The notes under the pieces were generated by a model that worked only from the letters and a program-made list of their open reading frames with translations, did not search any database and had not been told where the DNA came from. Source: Paulinella micropora (taxonomy: Eukaryota > Cercozoa > Imbricatea > Euglyphida). Taken from it: a DNA stretch of 22,992 bases. Shown here piece by piece: positions 1 to 13,897 of this stretch. Each line of letters begins with the position of its first letter. Within the stretch, counting starts at the first letter, position 1. A program made the position numbers and the translations under genes. The stretch spans positions 36,759-59,750 of the forward strand of contig BJOX01000125.1 in NCBI GenBank assembly GCA_009731375.1, written 5' to 3'.

Positions 1-152
1 TTTTCATTGAACATACCGGTCCGTCTGGAAGTGTTGGAACTGCCCTTGCGGGGGTGTCATTAGAGCCTATCGTCAATTCTTCGTACTCCCCTCACGGGTG
101 AGACGATGGAGGCGCATGTGCAGAAATGCATCAGCCATTGACAGAGAAGCAC
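1..152 (+). mobile_element. SINE copy A, 3' part only
   Basis: This is the body of a tRNA-derived SINE whose tRNA-like head lies outside the window. It matches the body of the complete copies at 2441 and 12046 nearly base for base, from the ACATACCGG motif through the ACGATGGAGGCGCATG segment to the GAGAAGCAC end. As in the other copies, an (ATT)n tract follows directly. Nothing in it codes for protein. Confidence 0.8.
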
Positions 153-153
153 G

Positions 154-198
<45 letters not shown>

Positions 199-230
199 AT
201 TATAATTATTATTATTATTATTATCATTGG

Positions 231-264
<34 letters not shown>

Positions 265-265
265 A
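153..265. repeat. (ATT)n then (GTT)n microsatellite
   Basis: About 75 bp of ATT triplets with a few substitutions pass into about 35 bp of GTT triplets. The tract follows SINE copy A directly and may be the element's own variable tail, since the other copies also end in ATT triplets. Confidence 0.9.
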
Positions 266-460
266 TAATTTAGTCGTCGACGGAGATGCTGGAGCTGCTA
301 GTGGAGTGCCTGCTTGAGGCCAAGGTCTGTTATTCTGATTATTATTTTTGTTGCTATAACTATTATTTATTATCCATGGAATGTGTTGGGAGTAAGGGGT
401 GGGTTTGGGGGGAGGGGGACAATCGAAATTGCGTACCCCGTCCGCCCCCCNNNNNNNNNN
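266..460. other. Unassigned spacer ending in a gap
   Basis: This is mixed-composition sequence with G-rich and C-rich runs, ending in a 10-N gap at 451-460. Open frames crossing it are short and depend on the artificial length of the gap. I see no gene here. Confidence 0.5.
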
Positions 461-927
461 GTGCCGGCAAGTTCGCTTCGGTACGTACAATTACAGGACT
501 TGGGTTCCTCGGGAAGGGACCTCGGCCCCCCCCCCCCCTTCCAAAGTCGACAGGGTACTTTCAATTGCCGGAGGTAACCGGCATAAAACCTTCTGGCACA
601 ACTCTTAGAGCCTTGGAGCATTCTCAGCCGATCATTTTGGTGTCGGCAAATTCGCTTCGGGTACGTACCATTACAGGGCTGGGGTTCCAGGGTGGAGGAG
701 CCCCCCGGACGCCCCCTTTCCACAGGTGACAGGGTACGTCAAATCGCAGAAGTGACCGGCACAAACCCTTCTGGCACAACTCTTAGAGCCTTGGAGCATT
801 CTCAGCCATTCAGTTTGGTGCCGGCTAATCCACGTGGGGTACGTACAATTGCAGGGGTGGGGTTCCTGGGGGAAGGCCCCCCCGGACCCCCCCAGAGTAC
901 GTTCGATTGGCGGAGGTACCGGCAAGT
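461..927 (+). repeat. Tandem repeat of about 179 bp, about 2.6 units
   Basis: Units begin at 461, 640 and 818, each with a GTG(C/T)CGGC(A/T)A start followed by GTACGTAC and a TTACAGG/TTGCAGG segment. The first two full units end in a conserved stretch containing CTCTTAGAGCCTTGGAGCAT. The third is truncated and passes into the next repeat family. C-runs inside the units vary in length, so open frames through them shift and are not genes. The left edge is a gap, so more units may be missing. Confidence 0.85.
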
Positions 928-1345
928 ACTCACAAAAAAACAAGGAATTTTGGCATTCAGACACTCCTCTAACGCAAATATTTGCGTGAATTCAATATAG
1001 ACATTATATATATATATATATATATGTATGTTATATATATATATATATATATCCGCATATACATCGAGTCTGGGGCTAGCCACCCTTCAAATATGAGCTC
1101 CCAACTCCTCCTGGTTCCACAAACCATGATTATAGAAACAAGGGGTGCAGAAACAGGCCGAAAAAACAAGGAATTTTGGATTCAGGACACTCCCCTAAAG
1201 CAAATATTTGCCTGAATTCCAGAAACATTATACCAGCATCAGCATCGAGCCTGGGGCTAGCCACCCTGCAAATATGAGCTCCCAACTCGTGGTTCCCACA
1301 AACCATGATTTATTCCAACATGGGTGCGGAAATGCGGGGGGGGGG
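928..1345 (+). repeat. Tandem repeat of about 226 bp, two units
   Basis: The sequence CAAGGAATTTTGG(C)ATTCAG recurs at 941 and 1167. Each is followed by GCAAATATTTGC, a GGGGCTAGCCACCCT block and an ATATGAGCTCCCAACTC block. Unit 1 contains an (AT)n tract at about 1003-1050 that unit 2 lacks, so the microsatellite expanded inside one unit after duplication. A poly-G run and a 10-N gap (1368-1377) follow. Confidence 0.8.
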
Positions 1346-1377
1346 GGGGGGGGGGAGGGGGACACATNNNNNNNNNN

Positions 1378-1700
1378 ACTTGTGCCAGAAGGGATAAGAG
1401 GCTGATTTTTTAGTTTTCACAACCTTGGGACGCGCTCTTGATAGTACCACTTGAAAAAGAGGTTTACGAAGATTTCGGCGAAGTAGTGCGAAAATGAATG
1501 GCTGAGAATGCTCCAAGGCTCTAAGAGTTGTGCCAGAGGGGCTTAGAGGCTGATTCTTTGTGTTTTCGCAAGCTTCTGACGAGCCCTTTTTTTAGGGATA
1601 TAGTTGAAATTATGAAATTCGAATGTAATGACCAAGTAGTGCCAAAATGAATGGCTGAGATTGCTCAAAGGCTGTAAAAGTTGTGCACGTGAGCATGAGA
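1378..1700 (+). repeat. Tandem repeat of about 150 bp, two units plus remnant
   Basis: The TTGTGCCAGA(A/G)GGG start occurs at 1380 and 1528, and a degraded version (TTGTGCACGTGAG) at 1681. Each unit ends with an AATGAATGGCTGAGA segment. That unit end, about 45 bp, is the reverse complement of the conserved end of the 179-bp repeats at 461-927. The two families therefore share a module in opposite orientation. No coding potential. Confidence 0.75.
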
Positions 1701-1792
1701 GGAAAAGCGACCTTGGGAAGAGGGGAGGGGGGGAGTGCGCAAATTCGCGCACCGCAAACCATCCTTTCAGGTGTTGGCGCAGCCCCTACTTA

Positions 1793-1808
1793 TTTATTAT
1801 TATTATTA

Positions 1809-1840
<32 letters not shown>
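1793..1840. repeat. (ATT)n microsatellite before SINE copy B
   Basis: ATT triplets run directly up to the first base of the tRNA-like head of SINE copy B. The same arrangement precedes copies C and D. Confidence 0.9.
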
Positions 1841-1917
1841 GGACACCGTGATAGCCCAGTGGTCAAGTTCTACCATCTGGGCCCTGTCGCCAGTTCGATT
1901 CCCGTCGGTGCCACCAG
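1841..1917 (+). mobile_element. SINE copy B, tRNA-like head
   Basis: The tRNA-related head is complete. It shows an A-box-like TAGCCCAGTGG, a B-box GTTCGATTCC and a 3' end reading GCCACCAG, which includes an encoded CCA. The body runs into a 186-N gap (1918-2103). The A and B boxes form the internal RNA polymerase III promoter expected of tRNA-derived SINEs. Confidence 0.85.
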
Positions 1918-2103
1918 NNNNNNNNNNNNNNNNNNNNNNNNNNNNNNNNNNNNNNNNNNNNNNNNNNNNNNNNNNNNNNNNNNNNNNNNNNNNNNNNNNN
2001 NNNNNNNNNNNNNNNNNNNNNNNNNNNNNNNNNNNNNNNNNNNNNNNNNNNNNNNNNNNNNNNNNNNNNNNNNNNNNNNNNNNNNNNNNNNNNNNNNNNN
2101 NNN

Positions 2104-2293
2104 ATTATTATTATTATTCATCAGGGAGTACATAGGCCATCGGTCCTTTCCATGGGCTGATTGGTATAAAGCTCCTAGAGTAATGTTCTATGCCGTCACT
2201 TCCTTTATTCCACCGATTGGTGTGGAGACTTTCCTTATGGAATGGAGGACTGGATGCACATGGCCTTTTGGCTCAGCAATTGGCAGGAGATAC
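2104..2293. other. Unidentified 170-bp unique block between (ATT)n tracts
   Basis: Non-repetitive sequence from about 2120 to 2293 lies between two ATT arrays, next to a gap. One + frame is open throughout and reads like protein (fragments such as EYIGHRSFPWADW and MFYAVTSF). A second frame is also open (EDWMHMAFWLSNWQ). It could be the end of another repeat element or an exon of the downstream gene. The best exon model (2125-2163, AG before and GT after) ends in phase 2, which does not fit the exon at 3101. I leave it unassigned. Confidence 0.4.
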
Positions 2294-2295
2294 AC

Positions 2296-2358
<63 letters not shown>

Positions 2359-2400
2359 TATTACTATTATTATCATCATTATTATTATTATTATTATTAC

Positions 2401-2440
<40 letters not shown>
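2294..2440. repeat. (ATT)n microsatellite
   Basis: About 147 bp of ATT triplets with a few ACT/ATC variants end exactly at SINE copy C. The long Ile, Leu or Tyr runs in open frames here are translations of the microsatellite, not protein. Confidence 0.95.
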
Positions 2441-2441
<1 letters not shown>

Positions 2442-2707
2442 GACACCGTGATAGCCCAGTGGTCAAGTTCTACCATCTGGGCCCTGTCGCCAGTTCGATT
2501 CCCGTCGGTGCCACCAGTATTTTCATTGAACATACCGGTCTATTTCTGGACCAGTATTTTCATTGAACATACCGGCCCGTCTGGAAGTGTTGGAACTGCC
2601 CTTGCGGGGATGTCATTAGAGCTTATCGTCAATTCTTCGTACTCCCCTCACGGGTGAGACGATGGAGGCGCATGCGCAGAAATGCATCAGCCATTGCAGA
2701 GAAGCAC
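2441..2707 (+). mobile_element. SINE copy C, complete, tRNA-derived
   Basis: A complete SINE of about 267 bp. The tRNA-like head covers 2441-2517, with A box TAGCCCAGTGG at 2452-2462, B box near 2493-2502 and CCA at the end of the tRNA-like part. The body then contains a direct duplication of about 39 bp: the block CCAGTATTTTCATTGAACAT occurs twice in succession. It ends at GAAGCAC and is followed by ATT triplets. If one base (A3) is treated as an insertion, the first seven bases GGCACCG pair fully with CGGTGCC before the A-CCA end, as in a tRNA acceptor stem. Confidence 0.88.
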
Positions 2708-2772
<65 letters not shown>

Positions 2773-2773
2773 G

Positions 2774-2858
<85 letters not shown>

Positions 2859-2898
2859 GGTGGTAGTAGTGGTAGCAGTAGTAAGTAGTAGCAGTAGT

Positions 2899-2968
<70 letters not shown>

Positions 2969-3008
2969 TAGTGGTAGTTAGTAGTAGTTAGTAGTAGTTA
3001 GTAGTAGT

Positions 3009-3073
<65 letters not shown>
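2708..3073. repeat. (ATT)n then (GTA)n compound microsatellite
   Basis: About 100 bp of ATT triplets switch to about 265 bp of GTA triplets with GTG, GCA and GTTA interruptions. It ends about 27 bp before the 3' splice site of the first recognisable exon of the gene at 3101-6745, so it probably lies in that gene's upstream intron. Confidence 0.92.
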
Positions 3074-3100
3074 TTGCGCGGTGTGTGTTGTGTGTTGTAG

Positions 3101-6745
<3,645 letters not shown>

Positions 6746-7104
6746 CATGAACTTGGCCTCGCTTACTGACCACTTTCAGGTGGCAAGTTTGTCAAATTTT
6801 GAGCTCATTTTTCTCGAGGTATGAAAATGCTGAGCACATCAATTGAAAACCCCTTGCTCTGCGCTTTCAAACGAATGGCTTCAGAATTGTCACATCATCA
6901 CGATTGATGTGCAAAGATGAGATCAAAGTTAGGCTGGTTTTGCACTTGAGTGTCGCCAGCGGTGGTCATACGGGCCTCAAATATCAACTGGCCCGTCGCC
7001 ACGATTCGCGTTGGAAGGATGTTCTATTGTCTACCATGTTTTTACGTGAACCACTCAATTACGACGTTGTTGTAGTAGCAGTTGCGCAGTGGACCAGGTG
7101 GTGG
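6746..7104. other. 3' flank of the gene, no further feature
   Basis: Unique sequence after the TAG at 6743. It probably includes the 3' untranslated region. I see no clear polyadenylation signal close to the stop and no second gene. Confidence 0.5.
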
Positions 7105-7258
7105 CAGTGATTCTATCAACAGTAGTAGTAGTAGTAGTCGTAGTAGTAGTAGCAGTAGTAGTAGCAGTAGTAGTAGTAGTAGTAGTAGAGTAGTAGTAGT
7201 AGTAGTAGTAGTAGCTACTAGTAGTATTAGTAGTAGCAGTAGCAGTAGTAGTAGTAAT
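7105..7258. repeat. (AGT)n microsatellite
   Basis: About 150 bp of AGT triplets with AGC interruptions. Long Ser or Val runs in open frames are translations of this array. Confidence 0.93.
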
Positions 7259-7612
7259 TACTATAATATTATCAGAAGCTGCCTCTAGATCTGAGCTTGA
7301 AGTATGATCGCAGTTAGTATGTTGATATAAATTAGACAGAGGCTAGGTTTGATCATAGTAAAGAGTCATATATTGGCGACTCGGCGCCTCCTTAATCAAC
7401 TAGACTAGGCACAATCATTGAACACCACGTTATTAGCAATGTAAGCTTACCCAAATACACCCAAATTTGTAAGTCTTGACTAACCCCCTGCGAGGAAATT
7501 ATTAATACCAACCGGCATTCACTTGAATACACACAAGGCTGTCAATTGACCTCAAAATATTTCCGAGGTCAGGGAATATATTGCCGAGGTCAGACGATAT
7601 ATTAAATTGTTA
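7259..7612. other. AT-rich unique spacer
   Basis: No gene seen. Two copies of CCGAGGTCAG lie at about 7563 and 7584, just outside the left arm of the inverted repeat. A third occurs just outside the right arm at about 10,537. Confidence 0.5.
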
Positions 7613-8362
7613 ATGTGGCATGAGCCGGGAATCGTCGGAATCCGCTCTATATATGACCAGAATTGCTGAATGCATCAGCATAATGAATACTATTAATATG
7701 TAGAGAATTGTCAGAAATTCTGTCTCGTACATCATAAATTGACAGTAATTCTGACCTACACGTCATGAATTTACAGCAATTCAGGCCGGATGTTTATGTA
7801 TAGTTTACTTTTAAGTAGAGAATTGTCAAAAATTCTGTCTAGTACATAAATTCACAGCCCGTAGTAGTAATTCTGACTCTACACGTTATGAATTTACAGC
7901 AATTCATTCAGGCAGGATGTTGATATATTGTTCGCCTGTCAAATATAGATATAGTAATAATAAAGCTCAGTCAGAACTGTCATCAATTCTGACCACACCA
8001 AAGATTCCTGCTCAGGCTGTACATCCAAAGCTACTACATGCTGCCCAGAAGAAAAGTTTACAAAAATTCTGACGCTAAGGACTGAAATTTACAACAATTA
8101 CGCTGCCAAACACATTGTTTTTGCAAAACACATCTAAGTGCACGATTTTGCAGTGGTCAGTTGAATGGAAACTTACTCAATTTTATCACGTGTCTTAGAC
8201 ACAATTGATGTCAATGTTCATTTGAATATATTTGGTTATGGTCATGCAGTGGGGGGAAAGTTGAATGCTCTGGGGACGAAAATTCAAAGCACTTATCTCG
8301 AACACATGTGCATGGCAGCTTACGCGGTCGCCATCGCATGAGTACTAGTCAAGGTAACTTTG

Positions 8363-8790
<428 letters not shown>

Positions 8791-8871
8791 CATTTCCCAG
8801 CAATTTCCCAGCATTCAGCTTGCAGCACAGTCGCGGTTTTTGACAATTACAACATATTTTCACCTCTTGTG

Positions 8872-8874
<3 letters not shown>

Positions 8875-8908
<34 letters not shown>

Positions 8909-9057
8909 GCGCCAATGCAATAACCTGATTGCCGATACTTTTTTCTTCTTCCGGACGTATCGATACAGTATTTCGTCTTCTTCTTCTTCTTCTTCTTCTT
9001 CTTCTTCTTCTTCTTCTTCTTCTTCTTCTTCTTCTTCTTCTTTTTCTTCTTCTTCTT
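8875..9057. repeat. Poly-A and (CTT)n tracts
   Basis: About 30 A residues at 8875-8904, then about 65 bp of unique sequence, then about 85 bp of CTT triplets from 8974. Confidence 0.92.
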
Positions 9058-9770
9058 ACTTATTTTTCATATTTATTTTTCATATTTATTTTTCATATTT
9101 ATTTTTCATATTCATTTTGCATATTCATTTTTCATATTTACTTTTCATATTCTTTTTCATATTCTTTTTTATTTTCACATTCATTTTTCACATTCATTTT
9201 TCACATTCATTTTTCACATTCATTTTTCATATTCATTTTTCATATTCATTTTTCATATTCATTTTTCATATTCGTTTTTCATATTCGTTTTTCATATTCA
9301 TTTTTCATATTCATTTTTCATATCCATTTTTCATATCCATTTTTCATGCTCATTTTTCATATTCATTTTTCATATTCATTTTTCATATTCGTTTTTCATA
9401 TTCATTTTTCACATTCATTTTTCATATTCATTTTTCATATTCATTTTTCATATTCATTTTTCATATTCATTTTTCATATTTATTTTTCACATTTGTTTTT
9501 CATATTCGTTTTTCATGTTCATTTTTCACATTCATTTTTCATATTCATTTTTCATATTCATTCATTTTTCATATTCATTTTTCATATTTATTTTTCATAT
9601 TTACTAAGTTTTTCATATTCATTTTTCATATTCATTTTTCATATTCATTTTTCATATTTATTTTTCATATTCATTTTTCACATTCATTTTTCATATTCAT
9701 TTTCCCCATTCATTTTTCACATTCATTTTTCATATTTATTTTTCATATTTATTTTTCATATTCATATAAA
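9058..9770. repeat. 13-bp minisatellite, about 55 units
   Basis: The unit TTTTTCATATTCA repeats head to tail for about 710 bp with mostly single-base variants (TTTA, TTCG, CACA). The unit has no stop codon in any forward phase, so an open frame of about 280 codons with a 13-residue Phe/Ile/His/Ser repeat results automatically. I do not regard it as a gene. Confidence 0.92.
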
Positions 9771-10009
9771 TCAGTAGTATCAAGTGGCAAGTCACTATTA
9801 TATTTAATATTAAAAGAGTGATTGCGTAAAAAATTAAAAGTCGAGTCAGTGTGGAAAAATTTATTTAACTATTGCGACAGTGCCACCGCGACTCTGACTT
9901 TTTGCAGTTCAACGGTTAGGTGGAAACTGTGATGTAGGGTACCTTCGTCCTTTGTACACCTTGGCGGCCAGGCCACCTTATCGAATTGCTGTCTATTCAT
10001 GACGTATAT

Positions 10010-10480
10010 ATCAAAATTTCTAAAAATTCTGAACCTGAATGCCAACTTGATATATAATCTTTAAAAGGGATTATTATTATCATCAGAATTGCTGAAAAAT
10101 TATGATTAGTAGACCAGAATTGTTGAAAATGTCAAGCTTTTAATTAGTGTAACAGAATTGCTGAAAATTTGAGACATATGAACCAGAATTGCTGTCAATT
10201 TATGACATATGTTTTAAATACTATTAGTAAATACATCAGAATTGCTGTCCATTCATAACATATGAATCAGAATTACTGAAAATTTTGCTGAGTGAAGATT
10301 ACTGATATTAATAAGTCAGAATTGCTGTCAATTCATGATATGTAGATCGGAATTGCTGAAAATTTTGACTGAAGATTATAGGTCAGAATTGCTGTCAATT
10401 CATGATATGTGGATCAGAATTGCTGACAATTCAGTTTATTCTATCCATCATGACAGTGCGTTCAGCAATTCCGATCATAT
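10010..10480 (+). repeat. Cluster of about 11 palindromic CAGAATTGCTG motifs
   Basis: Copies of CAGAATTGCTG followed by (A/T)(C/A)AATT occur about every 30-45 bp, at roughly 10084, 10115, 10152, 10183, 10230, 10267, 10318, 10349, 10384 and 10416, with one inverted near 10462. The fullest copy contains GAATTG-CTGA-CAATTC, two perfect 6-base arms around a 4-base loop. Related copies in opposite orientation lie at about 7660-8100. Confidence 0.75.
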
Positions 10481-10516
10481 AGAGCTGATTCCGACGATTC
10501 CGGTACCATGCCACAT

Positions 10517-11279
10517 GTATAAAACACGAACGCGCCCCGAGGTCAGGGATAGGTAGATATGGCAGAACTTGAAAGGCAATAGTTAACATTTTCTAAAAAG
10601 CTAACAGGTAAAGGGAAATAAATTGATCTGTCACTAGTAACAGCAGTTGAAAACGTAATAACTTGCCTACAAGTTATGACAGTTGATATTATATAAATAA
10701 ACGGAAAAATGAAGTACCATAACGGAACTAAAAATAGAACGGTGCTTATGCGGTGTAAACTTAAAGTATACACTAAACTTGAAATATAAACTTGAAGAAG
10801 TCACAAGTTAACGTGACATAATATTATTATACTATGAAAATTCGGTCCGGTACGGTATTTGTTCCGATACTAGAGCCGAGGCTCCCCCCCCCCCCCCGGG
10901 GGCNNNNNNNNNNCCAGCCTCTCGGACCATAACGATAGGTTGGAGCCTAAGTTGCGATCGACTCTGAAACGAATCAGGCGTAGACTAACAGAATCATGGC
11001 ATTGATTGACTGATAGATATGTGAATAAGTTTAAAAGGAAAATGAATCATGAGTCCGAAAAAGATTCCGCAGATGTAGATCAACTTCTTAATATATCATG
11101 CGCAATTATGATCGTGCGTCACAGTGCGTATATGTGTCAGCGCCCGCGGCCGGCAATAATCAAGGTATAAAAATAGTATCAGCATCATATGCGGAAGCAT
11201 GACACTGATATAGTACTATGATACCAAACATACAACAGTCATAATAGGAGCGTAGGGCGGCCTGTACTGCCAGGGATCA
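10517..11279. other. AT-rich unique region with a gap
   Basis: No gene recognised. A C-run leads into a 10-N gap at 10904-10913. The rest is unique, AT-rich sequence up to the retroelement. Confidence 0.5.
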
Positions 11280-11282
11280 ACA

Positions 11283-11286
11283 CTTG
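11283..11286. repeat. Target-site duplication, left (CTTG)
   Basis: CTTG directly precedes the left LTR and also directly follows the right LTR (20007-20010). The match extends to ACACTTG if the LTR's terminal ACA is included. Confidence 0.7.
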
Positions 11287-11525
11287 TGTAATGCCCCCAA
11301 TGATAGCTCAAGAAAAAGTCGGTAATACAACCAAACACAGTCCTCAAGAATGAAGAATGATGTCTCGTTGTATTAGCTCAGTGAAGCCGAAAAGGAAAAC
11401 GGCAACAGACCAGGAATAAAATGGCATCAGGTCCAATCCGGACAAATAATACTGAAAAACAGGCTGGTGCACCTGTCACCAGGAAAAAGTACTTTTTACC
11501 GGCTATCCGGGTGGTGATGCCTGCA
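11287..11525 (-). repeat. 3' LTR of the retroelement
   Basis: Read on the - strand it begins TGCAGGCATC and ends GGGGGCATTACA, with the usual TG...CA ends. It matches the right LTR along its full length with about a dozen substitutions and small indels. Confidence 0.9.
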
Positions 11526-11539
11526 GTACCCCCTCCCGA
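11526..11539 (-). other. Polypurine tract
   Basis: On the - strand, GGGAGGGGG followed by TAC directly precedes the 3' LTR. This is the position where plus-strand DNA synthesis of an LTR element is primed. Confidence 0.65.
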
Positions 11540-11828
11540 TTTTATGACGGAAATAGCATTTTCGTCATACAACTTCTGACTTCTTTCTGCAAAATAGTAT
11601 GCGCTATGGAGTCATGCCACACAGCGCATCGACCCGCGGATAGACGCTAAAAGACGATAAATATATCCTCATACGGCACGTGAAAGCGGATTCTCTTGCC
11701 GTTCTTGTAAATTTTGAACTCCTTCCCCTCAATCTCTCTTTTTTTTTTCGGCAGTATGTCAAGAACAAATGTACTATTATTAAAAAATACAAGCAACGTG
11801 GTGCTGTATTCCCCCCTTGATCTCCTTC
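11540..11828 (-). other. 3' untranslated or residual coding region of the retroelement
   Basis: One - frame is open from 11844 to 11647 and looks protein-like in its last 45 codons (fragments FVLDILPKKKREIEGKEFKI and FHVPYEDIFIVF). It is cut off upstream by the (ATT)n/SINE insertion and has no natural start. It could be the end of a coding region split by that insertion. Confidence 0.3.
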
Positions 11829-12045
<217 letters not shown>

Positions 12046-12313
12046 GGACACCGTGATAGCCCAGTGGTCAAGTTCTACCATATGGGCCCTGTCGCCAGTT
12101 CGATTCCCGTCGGTGCCACCAGTATTTTCATTGAACATACCGGTCTATTTCTGGACCAGTATTTTCATTGAACATACCGGCCCGTCTGGAAGTGTTGGAA
12201 CTGCCCTTGCGGGGGTGTCATTAGAGCTTATCGTCAATTCTTCGTACTCCCCTCACGGGTGAGACGATGGAGGCGCATGTGCAGAAATGCATCAGCCATT
12301 GACAGAGAAGCAC
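12046..12313 (+). mobile_element. SINE copy D, complete, nested in the LTR element
   Basis: This copy is 268 bp and nearly identical to copy C: A box at 12057-12067, B box at 12098-12107, GCCACCAG at the end of the tRNA-like part, the same 39-bp internal duplication and the same GAAGCAC end. It lies between the integrase end and the 3' LTR of the retroelement, in the opposite orientation to it. Confidence 0.9.

Positions 12314-12392
<79 letters not shown>
12314..12392. repeat. (ATT)n tail of SINE copy D
   Basis: About 79 bp of ATT triplets directly after the SINE body. Confidence 0.92.
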
Positions 12393-12394
<2 letters not shown>

Positions 12395-12881
12395 CAGGGA
12401 GATCGTAAGTACATTGTCTTTTTTAATGACATACCCTTGTCTAAAGCGGATATCCTATAATGTAGTATTAGGGGGCCAGTCCTGATAGCTATATCCGAAG
12501 TCGGGGTGTATGCACCCACCCTGTGATATACCGACACAAGTAGAGATTGACCGTGCGCAGGTACAACAGTATATAATGTATCGTAAAAAATAATTTAATG
12601 AAAGTTTCAGAGAACATTTCATTTTCGAGAACATCATCCCAGGACTTGCAAAGGGTCATACCCGGGAACACCATCGCTCAATACACTAGCGATCCCCGTA
12701 TACGGTGTAGTATCATCGTCGATCGACCTTTCGCACTCGTACGTTGCGATCGAATGCCAAGTTATATCACTGGATGATTTTAATATTGATATTGATAACT
12801 GATGATGCATGATCAAATCATGATACGCCGTGGGCAATCAATCAGCTTATTTGAGACGCATAAAGAAAAATAGTTTCTTTG
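12393..12881. other. Non-coding stretch inside the retroelement
   Basis: No convincing frame on either strand; open frames stay below about 70 codons. It is probably 3' untranslated sequence after the extra pol-downstream coding region. Confidence 0.5.
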
Positions 12882-13771
12882 TTACTGCCTTCGTCTTCTG
12901 GCGCGGATTTCTTTGCCTGGTGGAGGACCACCAACAAAAGTCAGATCGAACTTTGACTGTTCGAGAATGTCCCAGATCTTATTAGGGATTCCGCCCAACG
13001 ATAATTCAAAAGGGACATCAAGCACTCCTCTTGGCAGTGTCTGAATGGTCCACGCAGTGTAATCCTTGTCTCTGGGAGTAATTGTATCATCCCATGTCTC
13101 GAGACTTTTTGCGTCTTTATATACTGGCAGATAATGTCTTGCCTTTGGATCCTCAACCGGGTCCATACTTCTCCAGAACTGGAGTATCGGTTGTACTATC
13201 TTTGCGGCTGATGATATTTTGAGTGTCCGTGTGACACGCATCTGTCGTGGGACCGCCACGACCCGCATCAAGTATAAGTCTGAGAGAGTGTCATCAGCGA
13301 CATGTTGCTCCGCTGGTCTCATCAGATAGAAAGCATCTTTCACCCATGCGATGGTTGCTATCGCATCGCCTTCCTTCCATCGCTCATGGACAATCTCAAC
13401 GTTGCCCGCGTTTGGGTCAGTGTCCGTCCCCTCCTCCTCCTGGTGGACGTCCTTTGATCTCATCGACCTCATCGCCTTCCTCGGTTGGTCGTTGATAAGA
13501 TCATTCCGCGCTCTCATTAGCTGCGCCTCTGTGATCTTCTCCTTCTTTCCGCTATGCTCTCGCGGAGACTTAGACTGAGTCCCCACCGCGCTTATGCGGT
13601 CAGTCTTCTCCTTACTGTCCACCTCACTCTCCTCCTTCTCAGCTATCGGTGCCCGATAAGCATCGTCTTGGTCTATGCCAGCCTCCTTGTGGATGGGCGG
13701 CACCTCTTGAAATCATCTTTCATCCGTTTTAACGCCTCCTCAACGGATTTATCTTCCAGTAAGAAGGGATC
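12882..13771 (-). CDS. Extra retroelement coding region after integrase, unidentified
   Basis: A - strand frame is open from 13712 to 12882 (about 275 codons) and ends after RARRRRQ. It has no ATG at its start. Just upstream, the integrase frame continues after its TAG (13772-13774) with protein-like sequence (DPFLLEDKSVEEALKRMKDD) and then shifts into this frame. It therefore looks like a C-terminal extension of pol, or a third gene, interrupted by a stop and a frameshift. The first 100 residues are charged and low-complexity (Glu, Lys, Asp, Ser). The rest looks folded (fragments FWRSMDPVEDP, HYLPVYKDAK, GVLDVPFELSLGGIPNKIWD). There is no membrane segment, so it is not envelope-like. I do not recognise a chromodomain or other family. 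Confidence 0.55.
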
Positions 13772-13897
13772 CTACTTAATCAGCCTTCTTACATTCACAA
13801 TTTGCACCTTCCCTCTACCCCTGATCTTGTAGTTCAGAGGTCCCGTCTGTTCCATGATTTGATATGGTCCTTTCCAGTGAGTGAACAGCTTAGAGCT
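13772..13897 (-). CDS. Integrase C-terminal GPY/F module
   Basis: Directly after a 24-N gap the - strand reads SSKLFTHWKGPYQIMEQTGP, then NYKIRGRGKVQIVNVRRLIK and TAG. This matches the GPY/F module at the end of many Ty3/gypsy and retroviral integrases: a Lys-Leu start, Trp-Lys-Gly-Pro-Tyr core and a strand-rich end. Upstream of the gap, in the same region but another frame than the catalytic core, is IVLLHNPQVPN, the segment that normally leads into GPY/F. Confidence 0.8.
   Translation of the reverse strand, partial: SSKLFTHWKGPYQIMEQTGPLNYKIRGRGKVQIVNVRRLIK

Noticed and set aside
1841-1917. Functional tRNA gene
   Set aside because: The A and B boxes and the acceptor stem are tRNA-like, but the anticodon arm does not fold well, one base is inserted in the acceptor, and the unit is repeated with the same non-tRNA body.
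1661-2657. Long open frames with poly-Ile/Leu/Tyr runs
   Set aside because: They translate the (ATT)n arrays and cross a 186-N gap; the non-repeat parts are SINE sequence.
11378-11572. Short - strand frame across the LTR edge
   Set aside because: It lies mostly in the LTR, spans the polypurine tract and has no homologous look.
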